Shown here: one piece after another, positions 1 to 5,704 of the stretch
Layout of the letters: each line of letters starts with the position of its first letter
Position numbering within the stretch: position 1 is the stretch's first letter
From: Firmicutes bacterium UBA4882
GTDB taxonomy: Bacteria; Bacillota; UBA4882
DNA length: 6,655 nt
Direction: 5' to 3'
NCBI GenBank assembly: GCA_002399265.1
Contig: DHDG01000040.1
Location: 8,191 to 14,845 of the forward strand
Translations under genes and position numbers: made by a program
Notes under the pieces: model-generated
What the model saw: the letters and a program-made list of their open reading frames with translations, nothing else
The model's database searches: none
What the model was told of the DNA's origin: nothing

Positions 1-2
1 GC

Positions 3-143
3 TTCCTGGCTAAGTGGGGCTCCAAGGGCAACGGCGACGGACAGTTCCTTGCCCCGAGCGGCATAGCGGTGGATGCCGCAGGAAATATCTATGTGGGAGA
101 TATGGGTAATCACCGCATCCAGAAATTCAGATGGATGGATTGA
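3..143 (+). CDS. NHL-repeat beta-propeller protein, C-terminal end (partial)
   Basis: This is the last 46 codons of a gene that starts outside the window, ending in TGA at 141-143. The visible protein contains a characteristic NHL repeat: a W-G-S-x-G-x-G-D-G-Q-F segment, then P-S-G-I-A-V-D-A-A-G-N-I-Y-V-G-D, then N-H-R-I-Q-K-F. This is the blade pattern of NHL beta-propellers, which in bacteria are often exported and act as binding or scaffold modules. Only the last blade is visible, so the number of blades, any signal peptide and any fused domain are unknown. The protein ends four residues after the blade, so nothing follows the propeller. A hairpin with a short T-run at 259-284 could terminate the transcript. 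The call of an NHL repeat is firm; the cellular role cannot be given. Confidence 0.85.
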   Translation, partial: FLAKWGSKGNGDGQFLAPSGIAVDAAGNIYVGDMGNHRIQKFRWMD

Positions 144-224
144 TTCAGTACAGAATCTGAGGTAACCAGTCTATACTTTTGATGTGGCATTATTTCCATT
201 ATGCCATAAACGCCTTGGCTACGC

Positions 225-264
225 AAAAATGCCGCTATGAAGGCTTCATACCCCTCATAGCGGC
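225..264 (-). terminator. Rho-independent terminator of the AraC-regulator transcript
   Basis: A perfect 10-bp inverted repeat has arms GCCGCTATGA (231-240) and TCATAGCGGC (255-264) around a 14-base loop. Read on the minus strand, the stem is followed by one A and then five T (229-225). It lies about 65 bases past the stop codon of the minus-strand AraC-type gene, which fits termination of that transcript. Its 259-264 bases also form an arm of the plus-strand hairpin listed next. Confidence 0.7.
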
Positions 265-284
265 CTGAGAAAAGCCGCTCTTTT
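259..284 (+). terminator. Possible terminator for the NHL-repeat gene
   Basis: AGCGGC (259-264) and GCCGCT (274-279) form a 6-bp GC-rich stem with a 9-base loop, followed on the plus strand by C and four T (281-284). It lies about 115 bases beyond the NHL-protein stop. The stem is short and the T-run modest, so the call is moderate. It shares its left arm with the minus-strand terminator, so the two structures compete if a plus-strand transcript covers both. Confidence 0.5.
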
Positions 285-330
285 GTGCTTACTCCCTTGC
301 GGCCTTGCGCGCTACTATTCAATCATAGTA

Positions 331-1188
331 TTAGACGCGCTTCACCGGGATCCAGACATAACTCTTGTAATCCGGCTTTGACATATCGCCGCACTCATAA
401 ACCTCAAGTTCCGGGCCTTCTGCGTGTTCATATCCGCTGGACGGGAACCATTCGGAGAAAATGCGTTTCCACACATCCTGGATCGCGTCCGGTATGGGAC
501 CGACCGCTTCAAAAACAGCCCAAGTCAATTTCGGAATCTCAAGCGTTTCCATCCCCTGTGGAATAGCGCCGCCTTGATAGGTAACGGCGGAATAATAATC
601 AAAACGCTCATCTTTCATGTTTGCGCAGATACCCATAATGCCCATATCATCGGCACACATCTTGCCGAGCAGATCAAAAGTACCGTCCTGCCCGCACTGA
701 CAGCAAAACTCGGGGATGATTTTGAAGTTCTCTCCGTTCACGCTGGACACGGAAATCTTTTTGCCAACGACGGTAAACGCGTCTTTTTCGACAAACTTGT
801 AGTTCATGACCTTCGCTCCCTTCAACGTTACCTGAACTGAAAGTTTACCAATGGATTTGAGCGGCGCCGACAGTTTGCGCGCAGCTGACGGCGTAATCCC
901 ATGAAATTGCCGGAACGCTTTCGTAAAAGACTCATGCGTTTCATAACCGTACTTGAGCGCCACATCGATGACTTTGGCATCGGAGAGCGCGAGTTCGCTT
1001 CCGGCAAGCGTCAACCTGCGATTACGGATGTACTCTCCTACGGTAAACCCCGTGAGCATATTAAACATCCGCATAAAATGAAAGGTTGACGAGCCCGCCT
1101 GCCTGGCGATTGCGTCGACGTCAATCGGCTCGAGCAGGTACGCTTCCATAAAGTCAATCGCGTTCGACATCCCTTGCATCCAATCCAT
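331..1188 (-). CDS. AraC-family transcriptional regulator with GyrI-like effector-binding domain
   Basis: This 285-residue protein combines an N-terminal AraC-type DNA-binding domain with a C-terminal GyrI-like small-molecule-binding domain, an architecture known from Rob-like regulators. The two helix-turn-helix units lie at about residues 20-105; the second contains I-D-V-A-L-K-Y-G-Y-E-T-H-E-S-F-T-K-A-F, a close match to the family signature, followed by G-I-T-P-S. The effector domain covers about 125-285 and ends in L-E-V-Y-E and Y-V-W-I-P-V. I chose the ATG at 1188. It has GGAAG seven bases upstream and gives the family-typical beginning M-D-W-M-x-x-M-x-x-A-I-D-F-M-E. The in-frame ATG at 1215 has no visible ribosome-binding site. 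Oddly, Cys162, Cys163 and Cys165 form a C-C-Q-C cluster in the effector domain. The gene lies 81 bases after the M55 peptidase stop on the same strand and may share its transcript. The ligand is unknown. Confidence 0.92.
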   Translation of the reverse strand: MDWMQGMSNAIDFMEAYLLEPIDVDAIARQAGSSTFHFMRMFNMLTGFTVGEYIRNRRLTLAGSELALSDAKVIDVALKYGYETHESFTKAFRQFHGITPSAARKLSAPLKSIGKLSVQVTLKGAKVMNYKFVEKDAFTVVGKKISVSSVNGENFKIIPEFCCQCGQDGTFDLLGKMCADDMGIMGICANMKDERFDYYSAVTYQGGAIPQGMETLEIPKLTWAVFEAVGPIPDAIQDVWKRIFSEWFPSSGYEHAEGPELEVYECGDMSKPDYKSYVWIPVKRV

Positions 1189-1269
1189 GAGTTCACTTCC
1201 ATTTGCATATATCATAACGCGGGCGGAGGCTCTTTTCTGGTCTTTCCCTGCTTTTCGAGGGCAAGGTGG

Positions 1270-2109
1270 TCAAGACTTCTTCTTAATAAAATTCCTGACA
1301 TAATTAAAGAGCTCGAGTCCAATTTCTATACTTGGTGATACCCAGGTAGCAACAGTTTCATTAAAGTTTCCTTTCCACGGAAACACCGTCGGCGACGCGA
1401 AATAGTAGCCTTCTACCAATTCCATAGAAAAGTCAAAGGGTTCGCTAATTGAAATCACATCTTTTTGATCAATCGTTTGGATGGCTTCTACCACTTCTCT
1501 CTTAATTATTTGATAAGTTTCGAGCGGGGATGGCTCCCATCCTTCTTTTTTGTTTTTAACTGTGATACAAGCGACATTTTGCGAAATTTCTTTTGCTTCT
1601 TTATGAGAAGCATTACATCCAATATTAGCGATATATTTAGTACCGCAAAAACTCAGGGCCATCTGTCCAATCTCGGCAATATGCATATTGTTAACTAATA
1701 CTGCCTTAATTGGTGGTGTTTGAATAGTATGTGGAAAATACGCCCAGGGTTCTCCACTTCTCGCATGCTGTCCTACCGTAATCAGGCCAAACGGATCAGA
1801 TTCAGCCTGACCTCTTATTCTACGCCAATCAAACTCTCGATTGGGCGTGTCAAATGTTCTTACATTACTGGGAAGTTGCTCGAGAATCACATTGAATTCT
1901 GCGTCTCCCGCAAAATGACCATCATAAAGTAAGATTTCATCAATACCACACTCTGTGGCCGCCTCACATACTGCCAATATGTCGCTGGTCAAGCATTGTC
2001 TGCCCACTTCTCTCCAAAGCTCTGAACCATGATATACCGCTCCACGATTGCTTTCAAATATTCCGCTTGCGCCTTCCATATCTGATAACAAGATGAGTTG
2101 TCTCTTCAT
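1270..2109 (-). CDS. M55 family D-aminopeptidase (DppA-like)
   Basis: This 279-residue protein belongs to the M55 zinc peptidases, whose reference member is the Bacillus subtilis D-aminopeptidase DppA (about 274 residues, a self-compartmentalising decamer cleaving D-amino acids from short peptides). The likely zinc ligands are all present: Asp10 and Glu12 in S-D-M-E-G, His65 in Y-D-G-H, His115 in G-Q-H-A-R and Glu146 in I-A-E-I-G. His127 in F-P-H aligns with DppA His115, the proposed catalytic histidine. One conserved spot differs: DppA has A-G-D-D before the K-E-A-x-E segment, and here it is I-G-C-N (163-166). There is no signal peptide, so it is cytoplasmic. The ATG at 2109 has AGGAGG five bases upstream. 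It is separated from the upstream ridA-like gene by a terminator and carries its own probable promoter. It may be co-transcribed with the AraC-type regulator downstream. Family assignment is firm; D-specificity is inferred. Confidence 0.92.
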   Translation of the reverse strand: MKRQLILLSDMEGASGIFESNRGAVYHGSELWREVGRQCLTSDILAVCEAATECGIDEILLYDGHFAGDAEFNVILEQLPSNVRTFDTPNREFDWRRIRGQAESDPFGLITVGQHARSGEPWAYFPHTIQTPPIKAVLVNNMHIAEIGQMALSFCGTKYIANIGCNASHKEAKEISQNVACITVKNKKEGWEPSPLETYQIIKREVVEAIQTIDQKDVISISEPFDFSMELVEGYYFASPTVFPWKGNFNETVATWVSPSIEIGLELFNYVRNFIKKKS

Positions 2110-2114
2110 TGTGC

Positions 2115-2120
2115 CCTCCT
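2115..2120 (-). promoter_or_regulatory. Ribosome-binding site of the M55 peptidase gene
   Basis: CCTCCT on the plus strand reads AGGAGG on the minus strand, five bases before the ATG at 2109. This is a near-ideal Shine-Dalgarno sequence and fixes the start. Confidence 0.85.
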
Positions 2121-2166
2121 AAATTTATGCGATCATTCAAGCGACGACCTTATTACGCGTATTTAA

Positions 2167-2172
2167 ATTATA
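2167..2172 (-). promoter_or_regulatory. Probable -10 box for the M55 peptidase gene
   Basis: The minus strand reads a perfect TATAAT here, 57 bases before the ATG of the M55 gene and downstream of the ridA-like terminator. No good -35 box is seen 16-18 bases upstream, so the promoter may be weak, activator-dependent, or a chance match in an AT-rich stretch. The rest of 2121-2230 holds nothing else I can recognise. Confidence 0.4.
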
Positions 2173-2230
2173 CAAACGGTCTTGTTTTTGTGGTGGCAGA
2201 GTACATTATCAGGTTTCCTTCAGTTACCAT

Positions 2231-2256
2231 AATTAAAACCGCCGTTCTCCGGCGGT
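2231..2256 (-). terminator. Rho-independent terminator of the ridA-like gene
   Basis: A 7-bp perfect stem, ACCGCCG (2238-2244) and CGGCGGT (2250-2256), closes a 5-base loop. On the minus strand it is followed by TTTTAATTAT. It lies 27 bases after the ridA-like stop codon, a classic intrinsic terminator position. It separates the peptidase/ridA transcript from the M55 gene. Confidence 0.8.
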
Positions 2257-2283
2257 CTAGGGCCAAAAACAAGATGGTTCAAT

Positions 2284-2649
2284 CTATCCTTTAAATGCTA
2301 TGGCGTCAAGTTGAAAATGAAGCCCATCTTGTCCGCCAATGTGTGCAAAGTTTGTTTGTATGGATTTTCTGGCTGGATACTTGCCATTAAACCTTTCTTT
2401 GATCACTTTTTCCATCACAGGTATGTTCCAAACATCTCTAAACAAGCAATCCATTTTTACGACTGATTCTAAAGTTAATCCAATTGATTCAAGCCGTCTA
2501 GTTAAATGGTCAAACGCACCATTAATCTGATTTTCAATGGGCTGCCCAATATTTCCTACACAATAATTGATAAAAACGAAATCGCCAGCCTCAACAATAC
2601 CAGAATGTGCCCATTCCTCACTTACATCACTTCTTATAATCTCTCTCAT
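2284..2649 (-). CDS. RidA/YjgF/YER057c/UK114 family protein
   Basis: This 121-residue protein matches the Rid family in length and pattern. RidA proper is a cytoplasmic trimer that hydrolyses reactive enamines and imines, such as 2-aminoacrylate released by PLP enzymes. The key arginine is present at Arg94 in G-K-Y-P-A-R-K-S, matching the active-site Arg105 of E. coli RidA, and the protein ends in the family-like L-D-A-I-A. The segment after Arg94 is not the canonical V-x-x-L-P but I-Q-T-N-F-A-H-I-G-G. The usual S-G-Q-I-P motif near residue 30 is N-Y-C-V-G-N-I-G. It is therefore more likely a non-RidA Rid subgroup, and activity on 2-aminoacrylate is not assured. GGAGGAG upstream of the ATG at 2649 supports the start. 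It follows the M1-like peptidase by 78 bases with no clear terminator between, so the two may be co-transcribed. A decayed fragment of a close relative lies at 5590-5688. Confidence 0.9.
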   Translation of the reverse strand: MREIIRSDVSEEWAHSGIVEAGDFVFINYCVGNIGQPIENQINGAFDHLTRRLESIGLTLESVVKMDCLFRDVWNIPVMEKVIKERFNGKYPARKSIQTNFAHIGGQDGLHFQLDAIAFKG

Positions 2650-2727
2650 GAAAATCTCCTCCCCGCTATTTCTATCATATGAGTAGTGACAAGGCTCCCA
2701 ATCCCAGCCCGCTAAATCCGCGAAGTA

Positions 2728-3999
2728 TCAAAATTCATCACCCAATGTCTTTGCTCCTAGTTTACTTTCCAACCATTGGGCATCTTCCCGCCCGGCCATA
2801 TCGGTAAGCAAATCAAGCAACTGCGCTGTGGAGACTATTTGATCCTTCAAGGCCGCCTGCAGGAAACTTGCAAAAGAACCTTCCCGGTGATGTTCCATCC
2901 GTGTCTCTAATTCATATAGAACTAACGGACCTTTATGATAAAGCACCTGGTAAGCAGCCTCATTATTCCGGTCGAGCCCCAAAATGCCGGGAGTATTCGC
3001 TGCTTTACCACGCTTTTGGGCCAATATGGACTCAAAGACATCTGCGCCATAGAAATCGCGCATTGCCATCAAAGCGGCATACTCAGCAAAGGATTCGTTC
3101 AGCCAATCCTCCCAGCAATCTGTTGGGGCGCGGTACCACCAAAGATGAGCAATTTCATGGGCAAACCAGTGAAAGTAGTATTGTTCTTTCTGACAATAAT
3201 CTGCTTCGCTGATTTCCGACAAGACCATCATGCCCGGCCGGACATAACCACCACCCTCGCTGCGCGGAGCAAGCATGATTCTTAACCCACTATCCATTTC
3301 GCTTTCCTGGCATTGATATTGCCCTATAAAGTAATCTGCCAGTTTGTCAGCTGTATCCCGAATTATGCCTGCAACGGGTTCATGGTTTCGATCAGTATAA
3401 AACACTTCAGTCCGTCCGGCAGAACCGGCTGAACTACTGAAAATTTGTGGAGCCGCCAGTAACACAATGTCGGAGACAGGCTGCACGCTCCTGACAAACC
3501 AGCATGCGCGCCCATCAGCTGTGCCCTTCGTGACCGTGCCAGAACTGACTAAATCATAACTTGCAGGACTCACAGATATAACCAGCTCGTAAGTGAATAG
3601 CGCATTTCCTGTTGGCAGAGGAAACCACGGCGCATATAGCCCAAGTTCGACCCATTCAGGTGTAAGGCGGTTGGTTTCCCATTCAGTAATAATACCAAGA
3701 CAACCACTGTAATTAATTGAAAAACTGACCTGATCATCTTGAGAAACAGGGTGCTTTAGCTTTATTTTCAGGGCTACCGCTTCTGTCATCCACGGCATTG
3801 TGACCTCTCCGTTTTCGCAGACATATGAATCAATATTAGCCCCACACAATTCAGTAATCTTCAAATCTCGGTGTAACCAGAATTCAAGAGTTGAAGCATC
3901 GCAATTCACATGAAAATCAATATTGCCGGTGACAGACAATTTGCCGGTCAACGGGTCCAGTTTCACATTTAACTGAAGAAAAGTGTGCTCGCTAGACAA
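2728..3999 (-). CDS. M1-like (gluzincin) zinc metallopeptidase, cytoplasmic
   Basis: With the start chosen here the protein has 423 residues. An N-terminal beta-rich region (about 1-180) resembles the M1 aminopeptidase N-terminal domain. The catalytic domain has H-E-I-A-H-L-W-W (281-288), L-N-E-S-F-A-E-Y (300-307) and Y-H-K-G-P-L-V-L-Y-E-L-E (354-365). His281, His285 and Glu302 are the expected zinc ligands, Glu282 the catalytic base and Tyr354 the transition-state tyrosine. Two features differ from classical M1 enzymes. The gap from the second His to the zinc Glu is 16 residues, not 18. The G-A-M-E-N substrate-amine motif is replaced by G-G-G-Y (249-252). The large C-terminal helical domain is missing. 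The start is TTG at 3999, with GGAGG seven bases upstream; the further in-frame ATG at 4041 lies inside a tandem repeat and has no such site. No signal peptide or membrane segment is seen. Substrate specificity is unknown. Confidence 0.88.
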   Translation of the reverse strand: MSSEHTFLQLNVKLDPLTGKLSVTGNIDFHVNCDASTLEFWLHRDLKITELCGANIDSYVCENGEVTMPWMTEAVALKIKLKHPVSQDDQVSFSINYSGCLGIITEWETNRLTPEWVELGLYAPWFPLPTGNALFTYELVISVSPASYDLVSSGTVTKGTADGRACWFVRSVQPVSDIVLLAAPQIFSSSAGSAGRTEVFYTDRNHEPVAGIIRDTADKLADYFIGQYQCQESEMDSGLRIMLAPRSEGGGYVRPGMMVLSEISEADYCQKEQYYFHWFAHEIAHLWWYRAPTDCWEDWLNESFAEYAALMAMRDFYGADVFESILAQKRGKAANTPGILGLDRNNEAAYQVLYHKGPLVLYELETRMEHHREGSFASFLQAALKDQIVSTAQLLDLLTDMAGREDAQWLESKLGAKTLGDEF

Positions 4000-4006
4000 A
4001 TCATAA

Positions 4007-4011
4007 CCTCC
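4007..4011 (-). promoter_or_regulatory. Ribosome-binding site that sets the TTG start of the M1-like peptidase
   Basis: CCTCC on the plus strand reads GGAGG on the minus strand, exactly seven bases before the TTG at 3999-3997. No comparable site precedes the in-frame ATG at 4041. Confidence 0.7.
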
Positions 4012-4024
4012 ATTCCTCTGGCCT

Positions 4025-4105
4025 GAGCAGTTACGGCGCAAGCTCTACTGCGCAGCCACTGCCGCGCAACCTCTACTGAGCAACCTCCGCCGCACAACCC
4101 AGCGG
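4025..4105. repeat. Degenerate 14-bp tandem repeat in a divergent intergenic region
   Basis: Successive 14-base units read GCGCAAGCTCTACT (4036-4049), GCGCAGCCACTGCC (4050-4063), GCGCAACCTCTACT (4064-4077), GAGCAACCTCCGCC (4078-4091) and a decaying GCACAACCC (4092-4100). A partial unit, GAGCAG, precedes them at 4025-4030. Units 1 and 3 differ at only one of 14 bases. The stretch is GC-rich compared with its surroundings and lies between the divergent peptidase and lipoprotein-like genes. A 14-base period is not a multiple of three, so it is unlikely to be coding. The remaining 4106-4196 holds no recognisable promoter or gene. Confidence 0.6.
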
Positions 4106-4196
4106 GTACCTAGGAATGCATCCGAGAATGGCACCAGCAAAAAATCAGCTAACACAGATTCGATATTTGCGGGTGTAATCCCTCCAACGTTCTCCA

Positions 4197-4763
4197 GTGT
4201 CTGCAATGGGTAAAGAAGCCAGTAATCACATGGAACCCGAAGCTAAACCAGAAGTCGCCGTTGAGCAAGCAATAACTAGCAGCATATCTGTAGCTGTTCC
4301 TCCTGCGCAAACAAAACCGGATCGTATCGATGAAAAAAATACCGCGGAATCGAGAGAAGACCAGCTCCCACCCATGACGAACCCCGAGGAGAGCTTTTAC
4401 GATGACGAGTATGTTAGTGAACAACACGGATTCTCGTTTATAATCCCTCAAAAATGGATGGGCAGAGTTGCTATTACTGAACTTGAAGAAGGTGTGAAGG
4501 TGTGCTATAATTCCGAGCAACCGGTTTCGACTGAGTACGGAACTGTCGGACTGTTATTTACCATATATAAACGGTCAACTGTATATGAGGATCATTTCGA
4601 TACAGTTGGGAAACCTCGGTATTTAACTGTTGGCGATGTTGAATACGTTTTTGGGGGGCCTACTGATATTAATTTCCCGGAAAACCACCCCGAGGTGGAG
4701 TCCTTCCTGGAGTTTGGGGATGATATTCAATCGGTTCTCGACACTCTGAAGATCTTGGACTAG
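4197..4763 (+). CDS. Hypothetical protein, lipoprotein-like but without a signal peptide
   Basis: I do not recognise a named family. The frame gives 188 residues from a GTG. Residues 1-70 are a charged, proline-rich, low-complexity linker. A compact domain runs from about 74 to 188 and begins E-Q-H-G-F-S-F-I-I-P-Q-K-W, a pattern common in small extracellular Firmicutes lipoproteins (G-F-S-F-x-L-P-x-x-W). Such proteins normally have an N-terminal signal peptide and lipobox before the linker. Here the frame is closed by TAA at 4176-4178, and no hydrophobic segment appears in any plus-strand frame just upstream. Neither the GTG at 4197, the ATG at 4206 nor the ATG at 4230 has a good ribosome-binding site. 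The gene may be 5'-truncated, perhaps by rearrangement at the adjacent repeat, or may simply be poorly translated. The open frame itself is intact to its TAG. Confidence 0.55.
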   Translation: MSAMGKEASNHMEPEAKPEVAVEQAITSSISVAVPPAQTKPDRIDEKNTAESREDQLPPMTNPEESFYDDEYVSEQHGFSFIIPQKWMGRVAITELEEGVKVCYNSEQPVSTEYGTVGLLFTIYKRSTVYEDHFDTVGKPRYLTVGDVEYVFGGPTDINFPENHPEVESFLEFGDDIQSVLDTLKILD

Positions 4764-4886
4764 GCAGCGCAATGTGAAACAGCCCAAAAACCTCACGCTG
4801 AGTGCGTTGTCTTGATGTCGAGGGTGCAAATAACTGAGATAAACAGGAATAGTATTCAACGAACTTAGAAAGGTGAAGACTTTGTT

Positions 4887-5576
4887 ATGAAAGATAATTA
4901 TTATGCACAAAACCTAAATGCACAAAAACTCTACCATGTATATCAAACAAAGCATGAGAGAATAAAGCAATACTTAGAGTCCGAAATTTCTTTTGTCAGA
5001 AAAAACCTCTGTGGAATGGAACGTATTTTGGAATTGGGGGCAGGGTACGGACGCATTGTAAAAGAATTGGCGCCTAGTTGTAAAGAGATTATTGGCATTG
5101 ATATTTCTGAGGATAATGTTATGTTTGGGAAAAACTATCTTGAAGGAATATCTAATGCAAACCTAATTGTCATGGATGCACATAATCTTAAACTTGAAGG
5201 CTTGTTCGATGTAGTGCTATGTCTGCAAAATGGATTATCAGCGATGAAAGCCGAGCCAATCAGTTACATAAGCAAGCTTATGAATCTGTTGGCAAATGGT
5301 GGAAAAGCATTCTTTAGTAGCTATAGCCCGCAATTTTGGGAACACCGACTTACATGGTTTCACGAACAGGCAGATAAAGGACTGTTATGTGAAATTGATA
5401 TGGATAAAACGAAAGATGGAGTCATCGTGTGCAAAGATGGTTTTCGAGCAGTAACTCATTCGCCAGAAGATATGGACACGTTTGGAAAGGCATCTGGTTT
5501 TTCATATGAGGTAACAGAGGTTGATAACTCAAGTGTTTTCCTTATAATCACCAAAGACACCAAAGTGCAAGTTTAA
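4887..5576 (+). CDS. Class I SAM-dependent methyltransferase
   Basis: This 229-residue cytoplasmic protein has the Rossmann-type methyltransferase core. Motif I is I-L-E-L-G-A-G-Y-G-R (47-56). The ribose-binding acid is probably Asp72 in I-G-I-D-I-S. M-D-A-H-N-L (96-101) corresponds to the adenine-pocket acid region, and F-D-V-V-L-C-L-Q-N-G-L (107-117) is the motif IV strand. The A-N-G-G-K-A-F-F-S-S segment near 136-145 fits the following strand. The substrate cannot be read from the sequence; it resembles general small-molecule methyltransferases of the UbiE/Methyltransf_11/25 type. The ATG at 4887 is preceded by AGGTGA with ten bases between, a somewhat long spacing. The 123-base gap before it shows no clear terminator or promoter. 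The gene is AT-rich compared with the genes at the left end. It is the last plus-strand gene before a convergent minus-strand pair. Confidence 0.9.
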   Translation: MKDNYYAQNLNAQKLYHVYQTKHERIKQYLESEISFVRKNLCGMERILELGAGYGRIVKELAPSCKEIIGIDISEDNVMFGKNYLEGISNANLIVMDAHNLKLEGLFDVVLCLQNGLSAMKAEPISYISKLMNLLANGGKAFFSSYSPQFWEHRLTWFHEQADKGLLCEIDMDKTKDGVIVCKDGFRAVTHSPEDMDTFGKASGFSYEVTEVDNSSVFLIITKDTKVQV

Positions 5577-5589
5577 TTGCCTTACAACA

Positions 5590-5688
5590 TTTGTCAATCC
5601 TTATGGTTTAGGCGGCCAAACGCCGAATCTTTCCACCACGATGTGCAAAGTCTGTTTGTATGGATTTTCGGGCTGAATACTTTCCGTG
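5590..5688 (-). pseudogene. Remnant of a second ridA-like gene (C-terminal fragment)
   Basis: The minus strand reads H-G-K-Y-S-A-R-K-S-I-Q-T-D-F-A-H from 5688 to 5641, against N-G-K-Y-P-A-R-K-S-I-Q-T-N-F-A-H in the intact ridA-like gene. At the DNA level 5641-5685 matches 2341-2385 at 40 of 45 bases. Downstream the frame continues R-G-G and then diverges, reaching TAA at 5610-5608. With small indels the DNA still resembles the end of the intact gene as far as about 5590. The N-terminal 88 or so codons are absent, and similarity ends abruptly near 5688, about 17 bases past the flavodoxin-type gene's stop. There is no start codon or ribosome-binding site. It is a decayed paralogue or a fragment left by recombination, not a functional gene. 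Confidence 0.8.
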
Positions 5689-5704
5689 TGGTTGAGGGTG
5701 CCTG

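Noticed and set aside
185..206. Inverted repeat TGGCAT / ATGCCA with a 10-base loop
   Set aside because: It is short, AT-rich and lacks a T-run on either strand; it is not needed to explain termination.
110..322. Open frame of about 70 codons on the minus strand covering the convergent intergenic region
   Set aside because: It overlaps the NHL gene end and both terminator hairpins, has no recognisable domain, and is best explained by chance.
313..330. Inverted repeat TACTAT / ATAGTA directly after the AraC-type stop codon
   Set aside because: It is a perfect but weak 6-bp AT-rich stem without a T-run, so it is not a terminator; the stronger hairpin at 225-264 fits better.
2868..3285. Two overlapping plus-strand open frames of about 115 codons
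   Set aside because: Both are antisense to the catalytic domain of the M1-like peptidase, with no domain or start signal.
4025..4105. The tandem repeat considered as a CRISPR array
   Set aside because: Units of 14 bases follow one another without unique spacers, so it is a simple tandem repeat.
4007..4213. A stop-free plus-strand stretch running through the 14-bp repeat up to TAA at 4211
   Set aside because: It has no ATG or supported start, overlaps the peptidase ribosome-binding site, and its translation resembles no family.
4149..4520. Minus-strand open frame of 123 codons with a hydrophobic, aromatic-rich translation
   Set aside because: It lies antisense to the lipoprotein-like gene, and its Phe/Leu richness is what antisense of a Glu/Lys-rich linker gives. 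No ribosome-binding site supports it.
4808..4845. Possible -35/-10 pair before the methyltransferase
   Set aside because: TTGTCT or TTGATG can be paired only with poor -10 boxes, so it cannot be told from chance.
5606..5622. GGCG / CGCC hairpin after the methyltransferase as a terminator
   Set aside because: The stem is only four base pairs without a real T-run, and the bases belong to the ridA-like remnant.
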